A stretch of DNA of 51,966 bases from Lachnospiraceae bacterium (GTDB lineage: Bacteria > Bacillota > Clostridia > Lachnospirales > Lachnospiraceae): contig JAILJP010000025.1 of the NCBI GenBank assembly GCA_024694625.1, positions 1 to 51,966 of the forward strand. The letters are read 5' to 3'. The position numbers and the translations under genes were made by a program. The notes beneath the pieces are model-generated. The model had not been told where the DNA came from. It did not search any database and worked only from the letters and a program-made list of their open reading frames with translations. Positions within the stretch are counted from its first letter, which is position 1, and every line of letters begins with the position of its first letter. Shown here piece after piece: positions 15,888 to 23,090 of this stretch.

Positions 15888-16223
15888 ATGGAACCGAAGA
15901 TTAGACAGGGGTATCTCTATGATTTTTACGGAGAGCTCTTAAACGAACATCAAAAAGAAATATTTGAAGCCTACGTACTTGAGGATTTATCCTTAAAAGA
16001 AATTGCCGATGATCAGGGTATCAGTCGTCAGGGTGTTTCGGATTTGATTCATCGTTGCACCAATTCTTTGGAAGAGTATGAGGCGAAACTCCATCTCATT
16101 GAAAAGTTTATGTCCATTAAGGATAAGGTGGATGAGATTGTTTCTTTAACAGATGCTTCCGGTTCAAAAGAAAGTTTACAAAAAATTCGAGTGATTTCCG
16201 ATGCTATATTGGAAGAGTTATAA
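15888..16223 (+). CDS. ylxM: YlxM family SRP-associated DNA-binding-like protein
   Basis: This 111-residue helix-turn-helix protein of the UPF0122/YlxM family is almost always encoded before ffh. The family pattern DFYGELLNEHQKEIFEAYV leads into the helix-turn-helix LKEIADDQGISRQGVSDLI (residues 45-63). Homologues are thought to modulate the signal recognition particle. The start at 15888 matches the family N terminus, yet no Shine-Dalgarno sequence precedes it and the promoter places the transcript start at or just before the ATG, suggesting a leaderless mRNA. ffh begins ten bases after the stop. Confidence 0.93.
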   Translation: MEPKIRQGYLYDFYGELLNEHQKEIFEAYVLEDLSLKEIADDQGISRQGVSDLIHRCTNSLEEYEAKLHLIEKFMSIKDKVDEIVSLTDASGSKESLQKIRVISDAILEEL

Positions 16224-16233
16224 AGGATAATAT

Positions 16234-17586
16234 ATGGCATTTGATAGTTTATCTGAAAAATTACAGGATGTCTTTAAGGGACTTCGCGGAAAAGGCCGTT
16301 TATCGGAAGCTGATGTAAAGGCTGCATTAAAAGAAGTTCGTTTAGCTCTTTTAGAAGCAGATGTAAATTTCAAAGTTGTTAAAAACTTTGTAAAGTCTGT
16401 GGAAGCCAGAGCGGTTGGCGAAGAAGTCTTAAACGGATTAAATCCGGGACAGACCGTAATTAAAATTGTAAATGAAGAACTGACTTCCCTTATGGGTTCC
16501 GAGACTACAGAGATTCAGTACCGTCCCGGACAGGAGATTACCGTTCTTATGATGTGCGGTCTTCAGGGTGCAGGTAAAACCACCACGGTGGCAAAGCTTG
16601 CCGGTCAGATGAAAAACAAAGGAAAACGTCCTTTGCTGGTTGCATGTGATATTTATCGACCCGCAGCGATTGAACAGTTGAAAATTAATGGTGAAAAACA
16701 GGATGTGCCTGTGTTCTCCATGGGTGATAAAACAAAGCCCAAAGACATTGCCAAGGCAGCGTTGGAACATGCAAAGAAGAACAATCTTAATGTTGTGATT
16801 TTGGATACTGCAGGTCGTCTTCATGTAGATGAAGAAATGATGCAGGAATTAATTGATATAAAAGATACCGTGGATGTGGCACAGACCATTTTGGTTGTGG
16901 ATGCCATGACCGGTCAGGATGCGGTAAATGTTGCCGGCACCTTTGATGAAAAAATTGGTATCGACGGTGTCATTCTTACAAAGTTGGATGGTGATACCAG
17001 AGGCGGTGCCGCACTTTCCATTCGTGCAGTTACAGGAAAACCTATTTTGTACTGTGGTATGGGAGAAAAGCTTTCCGATTTGGAACAGTTTTATCCGGAC
17101 CGTATGGCGTCTCGAATCCTTGGAATGGGAGATGTTCTTTCCCTTATTGAAAAGGCGCAAAGCGCCATTGATGAAGACAAGGCAAAGGATTTGGCCAAAA
17201 AGATGAAAAAGGCCGAATTTGACTATAATGATTATTTGGATTCCATGGCTCAAATGAAAAAAATGGGCGGACTTTCCTCCATCCTTGGAATGATGCCCGG
17301 TATGGGAATGAATTTAAACAAATCCCAGATGAATCAGTTGGAAGGTGCTGTGGATGACAAAAAACTGGCCCACATTGAAGCCATTATTTATTCCATGACT
17401 CCGGAAGAAAGAGAGAATCCGAAGTTGATGAATCCCAGTCGTAAGCATAGATTGGCACAGGGAGCCGGTGTGGATATTGCGGAAGTAAACCGCTTTATCA
17501 AACAGTTCGAGCAGAGCCGCAAGATGATGAAACAGATGAGCGGCATGATGAAAGGAAAAAAGGGACGTATGCGTTTTCCTTTTTAA
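16234..17586 (+). CDS. ffh: Signal recognition particle protein Ffh
   Basis: This 450-residue SRP54 GTPase binds signal peptides and 4.5S/scRNA and delivers ribosomes to FtsY at the membrane. It has the N domain (residues 1-90), G domain motifs GLQGAGKTTTVAKLAG (about 108-123), DTAGRLHVDEEMM and TKLDGDTRGGAALS, and a Met-rich M domain from about residue 300. The C terminus (MMKQMSGMMKGKKGRMRFPF) is basic. It sits between ylxM and rpsP in the conserved Firmicutes order. Confidence 0.98.
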   Translation: MAFDSLSEKLQDVFKGLRGKGRLSEADVKAALKEVRLALLEADVNFKVVKNFVKSVEARAVGEEVLNGLNPGQTVIKIVNEELTSLMGSETTEIQYRPGQEITVLMMCGLQGAGKTTTVAKLAGQMKNKGKRPLLVACDIYRPAAIEQLKINGEKQDVPVFSMGDKTKPKDIAKAALEHAKKNNLNVVILDTAGRLHVDEEMMQELIDIKDTVDVAQTILVVDAMTGQDAVNVAGTFDEKIGIDGVILTKLDGDTRGGAALSIRAVTGKPILYCGMGEKLSDLEQFYPDRMASRILGMGDVLSLIEKAQSAIDEDKAKDLAKKMKKAEFDYNDYLDSMAQMKKMGGLSSILGMMPGMGMNLNKSQMNQLEGAVDDKKLAHIEAIIYSMTPEERENPKLMNPSRKHRLAQGAGVDIAEVNRFIKQFEQSRKMMKQMSGMMKGKKGRMRFPF

Positions 17587-17634
17587 TAAATTGCAAATGT
17601 TTTAATTAAGAATATTTTTAGGAGGTAAATAAAC

Positions 17635-17880
17635 ATGGCAGTTAAAATCAGATTAAAAAGAATGGGTAAGAAGAGAAAACCTTTTTATCGTATTGTAGCA
17701 GCAGATTCTCGTTCACCTAGAGATGGACGTTTCATCGAAGAAATCGGAACTTATGATCCTAACCAGGAGCCTGCAGAAGTTCATGTAAACGAAGAACTTG
17801 CTAAGAAGTGGTTATCTAACGGTGCTCAGCCTACAGAGACCGTTGCAAGACTTTTCAAGAATGCCGGAATTAACAAATAA
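17635..17880 (+). CDS. rpsP: 30S ribosomal protein S16
   Basis: This 81-residue protein has the S16 pattern [20 protein letters not shown] and [16 protein letters not shown]. It is a small-subunit assembly protein. AGGAGG lies nine bases before the ATG. It is cotranscribed with ffh and khpA. Confidence 0.98.
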   Translation: MAVKIRLKRMGKKRKPFYRIVAADSRSPRDGRFIEEIGTYDPNQEPAEVHVNEELAKKWLSNGAQPTETVARLFKNAGINK

Positions 17881-17921
17881 GACATTACGTAAACGTACAC
17901 AAGAATAATGAGGTAAGTGCA

Positions 17922-18158
17922 ATGAAAGAATTAGTTGAAGTAATTGCAAAAGCCCTTGTTGAAAATCCGGATCAGGTAGAAGTTAGTGAGAAGGAATCCG
18001 ATCGCGCTATTGTTGTAGAGCTTCGCGTAGCTCCCGGCGATATGGGGAAAGTAATCGGTAAACAGGGTCGTATAGCAAAGGCTATCCGCTCAGTTGTAAA
18101 AGCGGCAGCCTCTAAAGAAGACAAAAAAGTTATCGTTGATATTGTTGACGCTAACTAA
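17922..18158 (+). CDS. khpA: KH-domain RNA-binding protein KhpA
   Basis: This 78-residue single-KH protein (YlqC family) has the GxxG loop in GKVIGKQGRIAKAIRSVV (about residues 45-62). KhpA works with KhpB/EloR in RNA binding linked to cell elongation. It lies between rpsP and rimM as in many Firmicutes. A long hairpin terminator follows immediately. Confidence 0.95.
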   Translation: MKELVEVIAKALVENPDQVEVSEKESDRAIVVELRVAPGDMGKVIGKQGRIAKAIRSVVKAAASKEDKKVIVDIVDAN

Positions 18159-18164
18159 TTTTTT

Positions 18165-18218
18165 AAGAGTTACTGTATATGGGGCAAAGAGGTTGCTTCA
18201 TAAAAGTAACTCTTTTTT
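18165..18218 (+). terminator. Long two-part hairpin terminator after khpA
   Basis: AAGAGTTACT (18165-18174) pairs with AGTAACTCTT (18205-18214), followed by TTTT. The 30-base interior can itself pair as TATG...GCAA-AGAGG-TTGC...CATA. It is longer than usual for a simple terminator. Confidence 0.8.
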
Positions 18219-18344
18219 CTTTTGTTTTTTTAGTATAAAATATGTAAGAGTTTTAAAGTGTGGATTTGGTAAATGATATATCAGTTTTTGACGGAGTAGA
18301 ATCATTTTATTTTGGTAATGATGGAATTGAAACAGGTAGGTGTT

Positions 18345-18878
18345 ATGGAAGAAGTATTTGTAAATGAAGAAGAGCTTTTGCGAGTAGGAGGAATCATTAC
18401 CACCCACGGCTTAAAGGGCGAGGTAAAAGTGTTTCCTACCACAGATGATATCAAGCGTTTTAAAAAACTAAAAGAAGTATTTCTGCAGGATCATAAAGGT
18501 CATTACTTCCTTTTACACGTGGAATCCTGTAAGTTTTTTAAGGAACAGGTCATTTTAAAATTTAAGGAATTCTCCGATATTAATGAAGTGGAAAAATATA
18601 AAAAATGTGAGCTCTTTGTGGATAGAGAACATGCGGTTCCATTGGAAGAAGGAGAGTTTTTTATTGCAGACTTGATTGGACTTTCCGTGGTTTCCGATGA
18701 TGATACATTTCACGGTAAAATAACTGATGTATTGCAAACAGGAGCCAATGATGTGTATGTCATAGAAGAAGACGATACAAAAAGAGAACTTTTGCTTCCG
18801 GTGATACCGGACTGCGTTTTGGATATTTCTTTAGAAAATCAATTGGTAAAGATTCACATCTTAAAGGGACTTTTGTAG
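18345..18878 (+). CDS. rimM: Ribosome maturation factor RimM
   Basis: This 177-residue protein processes 16S rRNA and binds S19 during 30S assembly. The N-terminal RimM domain starts LLRVGGIITTHGLKGEVKVF. A C-terminal PRC-barrel begins near EEGEFFIADLIGLSVVSDDD. I chose the ATG at 18345, which has AGGTAGG four to five bases upstream. In-frame starts at 18312-18321 lack a ribosome site and lie in an ATCATT/AATGAT hairpin (18301-18322). trmD follows after 12 bases. The 186-base gap before the gene holds the khpA terminator and an AT-rich stretch with a possible TATAAA -10 near 18234. Confidence 0.94.
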   Translation: MEEVFVNEEELLRVGGIITTHGLKGEVKVFPTTDDIKRFKKLKEVFLQDHKGHYFLLHVESCKFFKEQVILKFKEFSDINEVEKYKKCELFVDREHAVPLEEGEFFIADLIGLSVVSDDDTFHGKITDVLQTGANDVYVIEEDDTKRELLLPVIPDCVLDISLENQLVKIHILKGLL

Positions 18879-18890
18879 AAAGGTGAGCCT

Positions 18891-19583
18891 ATGAACTGTT
18901 ATATTATGACCTTATTTCCGGAAATGGTAATGGGCGGATTGTCTGCCAGCATTACCGGAAGAGCTATGAATAACGGATTGCTTCACGTGGAAGCGTTAAA
19001 TATTCGGGATTATTCTTTGGACAAACATAAGAAAGTGGACGACTATCCTTATGGAGGTGGTGCCGGTATGGTGATGCAGGCACAGCCGATTTATGACTGT
19101 TTCCAGTCCATTGTAGAACGTATCGACGGGAACTATCGTTGTATTTATCTTACACCTCAGGGAAAGACCTTTAAACAAAGTATGGCAAAACAATATGTAC
19201 AGGAAGAAAATCTCATCTTTTTGTGCGGTCATTACGAAGGTGTGGATGAGCGTGTATTAGAAGAAATAGTAGATGATTACGTTTCTTTAGGAGACTTTGT
19301 CCTTACGGGAGGCGAGCTTCCTGCCATGGTTATGGTGGATGCCATTGCCAGACTTGTACCCGGTGTTTTGCACAATGATGATTCTGCTTTTACAGAATCT
19401 TTTGAAAATGGTCTTTTGGAATATCCTCAGTATTCCCGCCCGGAAGAGTGGAGAGGGAAAAAAGTACCGGAGATTTTACTTTCCGGAGACCATGCCAAGG
19501 TGGATGCATGGAGACTTCAGCAGTCCATTGAACGTACCAGAATTCTTCGCCCGGATTTGTTGGCGGATATGGAAAGTATCTAA
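18891..19583 (+). CDS. trmD: tRNA (guanine-37-N1)-methyltransferase TrmD
   Basis: This 230-residue SPOUT methyltransferase makes m1G37 in tRNAs, preventing frameshifting. Signature segments are DDYPYGGGAGMVMQAQPIYD (about residues 45-64), FLCGHYEGVDERVLE and GDFVLTGGELPAMVMVDAIA, forming the knotted SAM site. AAAGGTGAG precedes the ATG. It forms a pair with rimM. rplS downstream has its own promoter. Confidence 0.97.
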   Translation: MNCYIMTLFPEMVMGGLSASITGRAMNNGLLHVEALNIRDYSLDKHKKVDDYPYGGGAGMVMQAQPIYDCFQSIVERIDGNYRCIYLTPQGKTFKQSMAKQYVQEENLIFLCGHYEGVDERVLEEIVDDYVSLGDFVLTGGELPAMVMVDAIARLVPGVLHNDDSAFTESFENGLLEYPQYSRPEEWRGKKVPEILLSGDHAKVDAWRLQQSIERTRILRPDLLADMESI

Positions 19584-19627
19584 CAAGAGATTCTTTGAAA
19601 AATCAATTAGAAATTACAAATTATTTC

Positions 19628-19656
19628 TTGCATTTTACATTGCTGCGTGATATTAT
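19628..19656 (+). promoter_or_regulatory. Promoter of rplS
   Basis: TTGCAT (19628-19633), 17 bases, TATTAT (19651-19656). Predicted start near 19663, just before the structured leader. Confidence 0.65.
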
Positions 19657-19666
19657 ATCAGAGTTG

Positions 19667-19718
19667 TTGACAATTAAGAGATGGTCCTCTGTCATCAAAA
19701 AGATGATAAGAACGTCAA
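19667..19718 (+). promoter_or_regulatory. Probable ribosomal protein L19 leader
   Basis: A closing stem TTGAC (19667-19671) / GTCAA (19714-19718) encloses two hairpins: AGAG-ATGGTC-CTCT (19677-19690) and TCATC-AAAAA-GATGA (19692-19706). This compact three-way junction lies just upstream of the rplS ribosome site, where L19 leaders with autoregulatory roles are known in low-GC Gram-positives. I did not match it to a covariance model. Confidence 0.55.
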
Positions 19719-19740
19719 ATAGAAATAGGAGGTCACATAA

Positions 19741-20091
19741 ATGAACGCACAGGAAATTATTAAAAACATTGAAGATGCTGAACTTAAGTCAGAAATCACT
19801 GAATTTAACGTAGGTGATACCATTAAAGTTCATGCTAAGATTAAGGAAGGAAACCGTGAAAGAATTCAGGTTTTCGAAGGAACTGTTCTTAAAGTTCAGG
19901 GTGGAAGCAACCGTGCTACCTTTACTGTTAGAAAGTTCTCTAACGGTGTTGGAGTAGAAAAGACTTGGCCCCTTCACAGCCCTAGCATCGACAAGATCGA
20001 AGTTGTTCGCAAGGGTAAGGTTCGCCGTGCTAAGTTGAACTACTTAAGAGAACGTGTAGGTAAAGCTGCAAAGGTTAAAGAAAGCATCTAA
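19741..20091 (+). CDS. rplS: 50S ribosomal protein L19
   Basis: This 116-residue large-subunit protein lies at the 30S-50S interface. Marks are [35 protein letters not shown] and [29 protein letters not shown] precedes the ATG. The gene has its own promoter and leader and ends at a strong terminator, so it can be controlled separately from trmD. Confidence 0.98.
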   Translation: MNAQEIIKNIEDAELKSEITEFNVGDTIKVHAKIKEGNRERIQVFEGTVLKVQGGSNRATFTVRKFSNGVGVEKTWPLHSPSIDKIEVVRKGKVRRAKLNYLRERVGKAAKVKESI

Positions 20092-20110
20092 TATTTATAT
20101 GTTTTTTCTG

Positions 20111-20144
20111 GGAACAATTCTTTCGGGAATTGTTCCTTTTTTTT
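20111..20144 (+). terminator. Terminator after rplS
   Basis: GGAACAATTC (20111-20120) pairs with GAATTGTTCC (20127-20136), then eight T. Confidence 0.93.
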
Positions 20145-20173
20145 GTTTATCGTCGGATAAAATATGATATGAT
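20143..20173 (+). promoter_or_regulatory. Probable promoter for lepB-ylqF
   Basis: TTGTTT (20143-20148) and TATGAT (20168-20173) are 19 bases apart. The spacing is a little long; a second TATGAT lies at 20163-20168. Confidence 0.45.
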
Positions 20174-20207
20174 AAACAGTAGAGTCTAAAGAGATTGGTG
20201 AGGAATT

Positions 20208-20810
20208 ATGAATCTAATCAGAACAATCAAAAAAAACACCCCCCTTCGCAGTGATGGTTTAAATTTTCATAGAAGACGGAGACGCTTTCAAAAGGAACAG
20301 GCCAAAAAAATAGCGATTTTTATTTTGGAGATTTTATTGATGAATCTTTTGGCTTATGGTGTGGTACGTTCCTTTGGAATTCGTATGACCATTGCCGGTG
20401 AATCCATGGAGCCTACCTTAAGTTCAGGAGATGTGGTTTTGCTGAATAAAATCGGTTCTATTGATACCAACGATATTGTGGTGTTTCAGCCCAGTTCCAA
20501 CTTAAGCGCTCAGTATTCCGTGAAAAGAGTGATCGGAACGCCGGGAGATCGGATTTTGATTTCCGGTGGTGACGTATATGTAAATGATGTGTTGTTCCAT
20601 AATATTGCAGAAACGGAAGACATCGAAGATGCGGGATTGGCTTCCACAGAGATTGTCTTAGGAGAAGACGAGTACTTTTTATTAGGCGATAACAGAAACA
20701 ATTCCGAAGATTCCCGTTATGAAACGATAGGAAATATTTCTTCGGACGCAGTTGTGGGAAAGGTTTGGTTTTGCTTTAGCCTTTCACATTTTGGATTGGT
20801 AAATTATTAA
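20208..20810 (+). CDS. lepB: Signal peptidase I (first copy)
   Basis: This 200-residue membrane serine protease cleaves signal peptides from exported proteins. After a basic N terminus, one membrane segment spans about residues 37-57. The nucleophile is in GESMEPTLSSGDVV (Ser about 66). The general-base lysine is in YSVKRVIGTPGDR. The C-terminal box is GDNRNNSEDSRY. It begins a run lepB-ylqF-lepB-rnhB with short gaps. A second signal peptidase gene lies two genes downstream, so the pair may divide substrates. Confidence 0.95.
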   Translation: MNLIRTIKKNTPLRSDGLNFHRRRRRFQKEQAKKIAIFILEILLMNLLAYGVVRSFGIRMTIAGESMEPTLSSGDVVLLNKIGSIDTNDIVVFQPSSNLSAQYSVKRVIGTPGDRILISGGDVYVNDVLFHNIAETEDIEDAGLASTEIVLGEDEYFLLGDNRNNSEDSRYETIGNISSDAVVGKVWFCFSLSHFGLVNY

Positions 20811-20819
20811 GGAGTTAAG

Positions 20820-21665
20820 ATGGAGTTTCAATGGTATCCCGGACATATGACGAAGGCTATTCGTCAGATGCGGGAAGATATTAAAATTATAGATTTGGTT
20901 ATCGAATTAATTGATGCCAGAATCCCCCTTTCCAGTAGAAATCCCGATATTGATCAGTTGGGACAGGGAAAAGCGAGATTGGTTCTTTTAAACAAAAAGG
21001 ATTTAAGTGATGATGCTGTTACAGCTCAGTGGATTTCCTATTTTGAATCTAAGGGTTATGTGTCAATCGCTATCGATGCAAGAGAGAAAAAATCTGCAAA
21101 ATTAGTAGATGCTGCAGTGGAAAAAGCCTGCAAGGCAAAGAGGGAGAGAGATGCCAGAAGAGGCATTAAGAATCGTCCCATCCGGGCTATGGTGGTTGGT
21201 ATTCCCAACATTGGAAAGTCCACCTTTATTAATTCCTATGCGGGAAAAGCTGCGACCAAAACCGGAAACAAGCCTGGTGTGACAAAAGGAAAGCAGTGGA
21301 TCCGCCTTCGGAAAGATTTGGAATTATTGGATACACCCGGTATTCTTTGGCCAAAATTTGAAGATCAGAAAGTGGGATTTTATTTGGCTTCTATTGGTGC
21401 CATTCGTGCAGAAGTAATTCAAACGGATGAAATGGCAATTGAAGTAGTGAAGCTTCTGAGAGAATTATATCCCGGAAGAATTTCTGAAAAATACGAAGTG
21501 GATGAATCATTGGAGCCGGTAGAGGTAATGAATCACATTGCTGTAAATCGTAAATGCATAAAAGCCGGCGGGGATATTGATTTTACAAAAGCAGCAACGC
21601 TGTTTTTGGATGATTTTAAAAACGGTCGACTTGGAAAAATTTCCATCGAAAAACCAGAGGAATAA
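20820..21665 (+). CDS. ylqF: Ribosome biogenesis GTPase YlqF/RbgA
   Basis: This 281-residue GTPase needed for late 50S assembly has circularly permuted motifs: G4 LLNKKDL precedes G1 GIPNIGKSTFIN and G3 LDTPGILWP. The N-terminal FQWYPGHMTKA is characteristic of the family, and a helical C-terminal domain contacts rRNA. AAGGAG lies close before the ATG. It is placed between two signal peptidase genes. Confidence 0.97.
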   Translation: MEFQWYPGHMTKAIRQMREDIKIIDLVIELIDARIPLSSRNPDIDQLGQGKARLVLLNKKDLSDDAVTAQWISYFESKGYVSIAIDAREKKSAKLVDAAVEKACKAKRERDARRGIKNRPIRAMVVGIPNIGKSTFINSYAGKAATKTGNKPGVTKGKQWIRLRKDLELLDTPGILWPKFEDQKVGFYLASIGAIRAEVIQTDEMAIEVVKLLRELYPGRISEKYEVDESLEPVEVMNHIAVNRKCIKAGGDIDFTKAATLFLDDFKNGRLGKISIEKPEE

Positions 21666-21674
21666 GGAGTTATT

Positions 21675-22295
21675 ATGGACGAAAAGATGAAACAGGAAAC
21701 GGTTTCAACAGAGACACAAGATAATAAAGTCAATGGGGATAAGGAGGCAGCGCCCAGCAAGGCTCAAGAGTTTTTTTCTTTGCTTATTTATGTTTTGGTT
21801 GTGTTTGCCATTACATTTTTTATTCTTCATTTTGTAGGACAGCGCACAGAAGTATCCGGGTCTTCCATGGAGGATACCTTAAGTGATGGCGACAATTTGA
21901 TTATGGATAAATTGACCTATCATTTTTCTGATCCCAAGAGATTTGACGTTGTAATTTTTCCTGTGGATGAAGAAACCTACTATATAAAAAGAGTCATCGG
22001 TCTTCCGGGAGAAACCGTTCGTATTGACGAAGCAGGAAATATTTACATCAATGATGTGATTTTAGAAGAGGACTATGGTTTGGCCACCATTACCGATCCG
22101 GGAAGAGCCATTGAACCCATTACCTTAGGGGATGATGAATATTTCGTTTTGGGAGACAATCGAAATGCTTCTTTGGATTCCAGATACGAAGAAGTAGGAA
22201 ATATTGAACGTTCTCGTATTACCGGTCGGGCATGGCTTCGTATTTATCCTTTTAACGAAATTACATTTATCAAAGGCTACAAGGGAGAGGACTAA
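21675..22295 (+). CDS. lepB: Signal peptidase I (second copy)
   Basis: This 206-residue paralogue of the first copy has an acidic, low-complexity N terminus of about 35 residues before its membrane segment (about 36-56). The catalytic Ser is in SGSSMEDTLSDGDN and the Lys in YYIKRVIGLPGE. The C-terminal box is LGDNRNASLDSRYEEVG. Its stop overlaps the rnhB start by one base. It differs enough from the first copy to be an old duplicate rather than a recent one. Confidence 0.95.
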   Translation: MDEKMKQETVSTETQDNKVNGDKEAAPSKAQEFFSLLIYVLVVFAITFFILHFVGQRTEVSGSSMEDTLSDGDNLIMDKLTYHFSDPKRFDVVIFPVDEETYYIKRVIGLPGETVRIDEAGNIYINDVILEEDYGLATITDPGRAIEPITLGDDEYFVLGDNRNASLDSRYEEVGNIERSRITGRAWLRIYPFNEITFIKGYKGED

Positions 22296-23071
22296 TGGCC
22301 GTTTCAATATCACAGATTAAAGAAGAACTGGCCAATGCTTCTTTTGAGGCGTTGCCTGGTTTTATCGCTCAATATGAATCGGATGAAAGAGCCGGTGTAA
22401 AATCTCTGGTTCAAAAAGCCGAAAAAAGAATAGAGGCCCGTCATTTGGAACTTCTTCGATTGGAAAAGATGCGTACCTTCGAGCACGAGTTGGAAGGCCG
22501 GTATCAATACATTTGCGGAGTGGACGAAGCTGGCCGAGGGCCCTTTGCCGGTCCTGTTGTAGCAGGAGCTGCAATTTTACCAAAGAATGAAACTATTCTT
22601 TATTTAAATGATTCCAAAAAGCTTTCTGCTACAAAACGTGATGAGCTTTTTGATGAAATAAAAGAAAAGGCCGTGGCTTGGGGCGTTGGAATTGTCAGCG
22701 CAAAGCGGATTGATGAAATCGGCGTAGGAAAGGCAGACTTTGAAGCTATGAGACTGGCTATTAAAAATATGGCAGTTGAAGCGGATTTTGCATTAACGGA
22801 TGCCTTTGAAATTCCCGAGCTTTGGATTCCTCAAAAACCAATTATCAAAGGTGATGCGAAAAGTGTTTCCATAGCAGCAGCCAGTATTTTAGCAAAGGTA
22901 ACCAGGGATCGCATTATGGAAGAGTTGGATGAAAAGTATCCCATGTATGGCTTTAAGGAGCATAAAGGTTACGGAACACAGTTTCATAGAGATCGTATTG
23001 TGGAATTCGGTCCTTGTGAAGAGCATCGTATGAGCTTTTTGAAAAATATGAATGAGGCCTGGAAGAAATAA
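22295..23071 (+). CDS. rnhB: Ribonuclease HII
   Basis: This 258-residue enzyme cuts RNA in RNA-DNA hybrids and starts removal of single ribonucleotides. The catalytic Asp-Glu pair is in CGVDEAGRGPFAGPVVAGAA (about residues 70-90); further acidic residues lie near LTDAFEIP and KVTRDRIM. The N-terminal helix of about 65 residues is the usual Firmicutes extension. It overlaps lepB by one base, implying coupling. Confidence 0.96.
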   Translation: MAVSISQIKEELANASFEALPGFIAQYESDERAGVKSLVQKAEKRIEARHLELLRLEKMRTFEHELEGRYQYICGVDEAGRGPFAGPVVAGAAILPKNETILYLNDSKKLSATKRDELFDEIKEKAVAWGVGIVSAKRIDEIGVGKADFEAMRLAIKNMAVEADFALTDAFEIPELWIPQKPIIKGDAKSVSIAAASILAKVTRDRIMEELDEKYPMYGFKEHKGYGTQFHRDRIVEFGPCEEHRMSFLKNMNEAWKK

Positions 23072-23090
23072 TTAGGGGAGGTGAACCATC

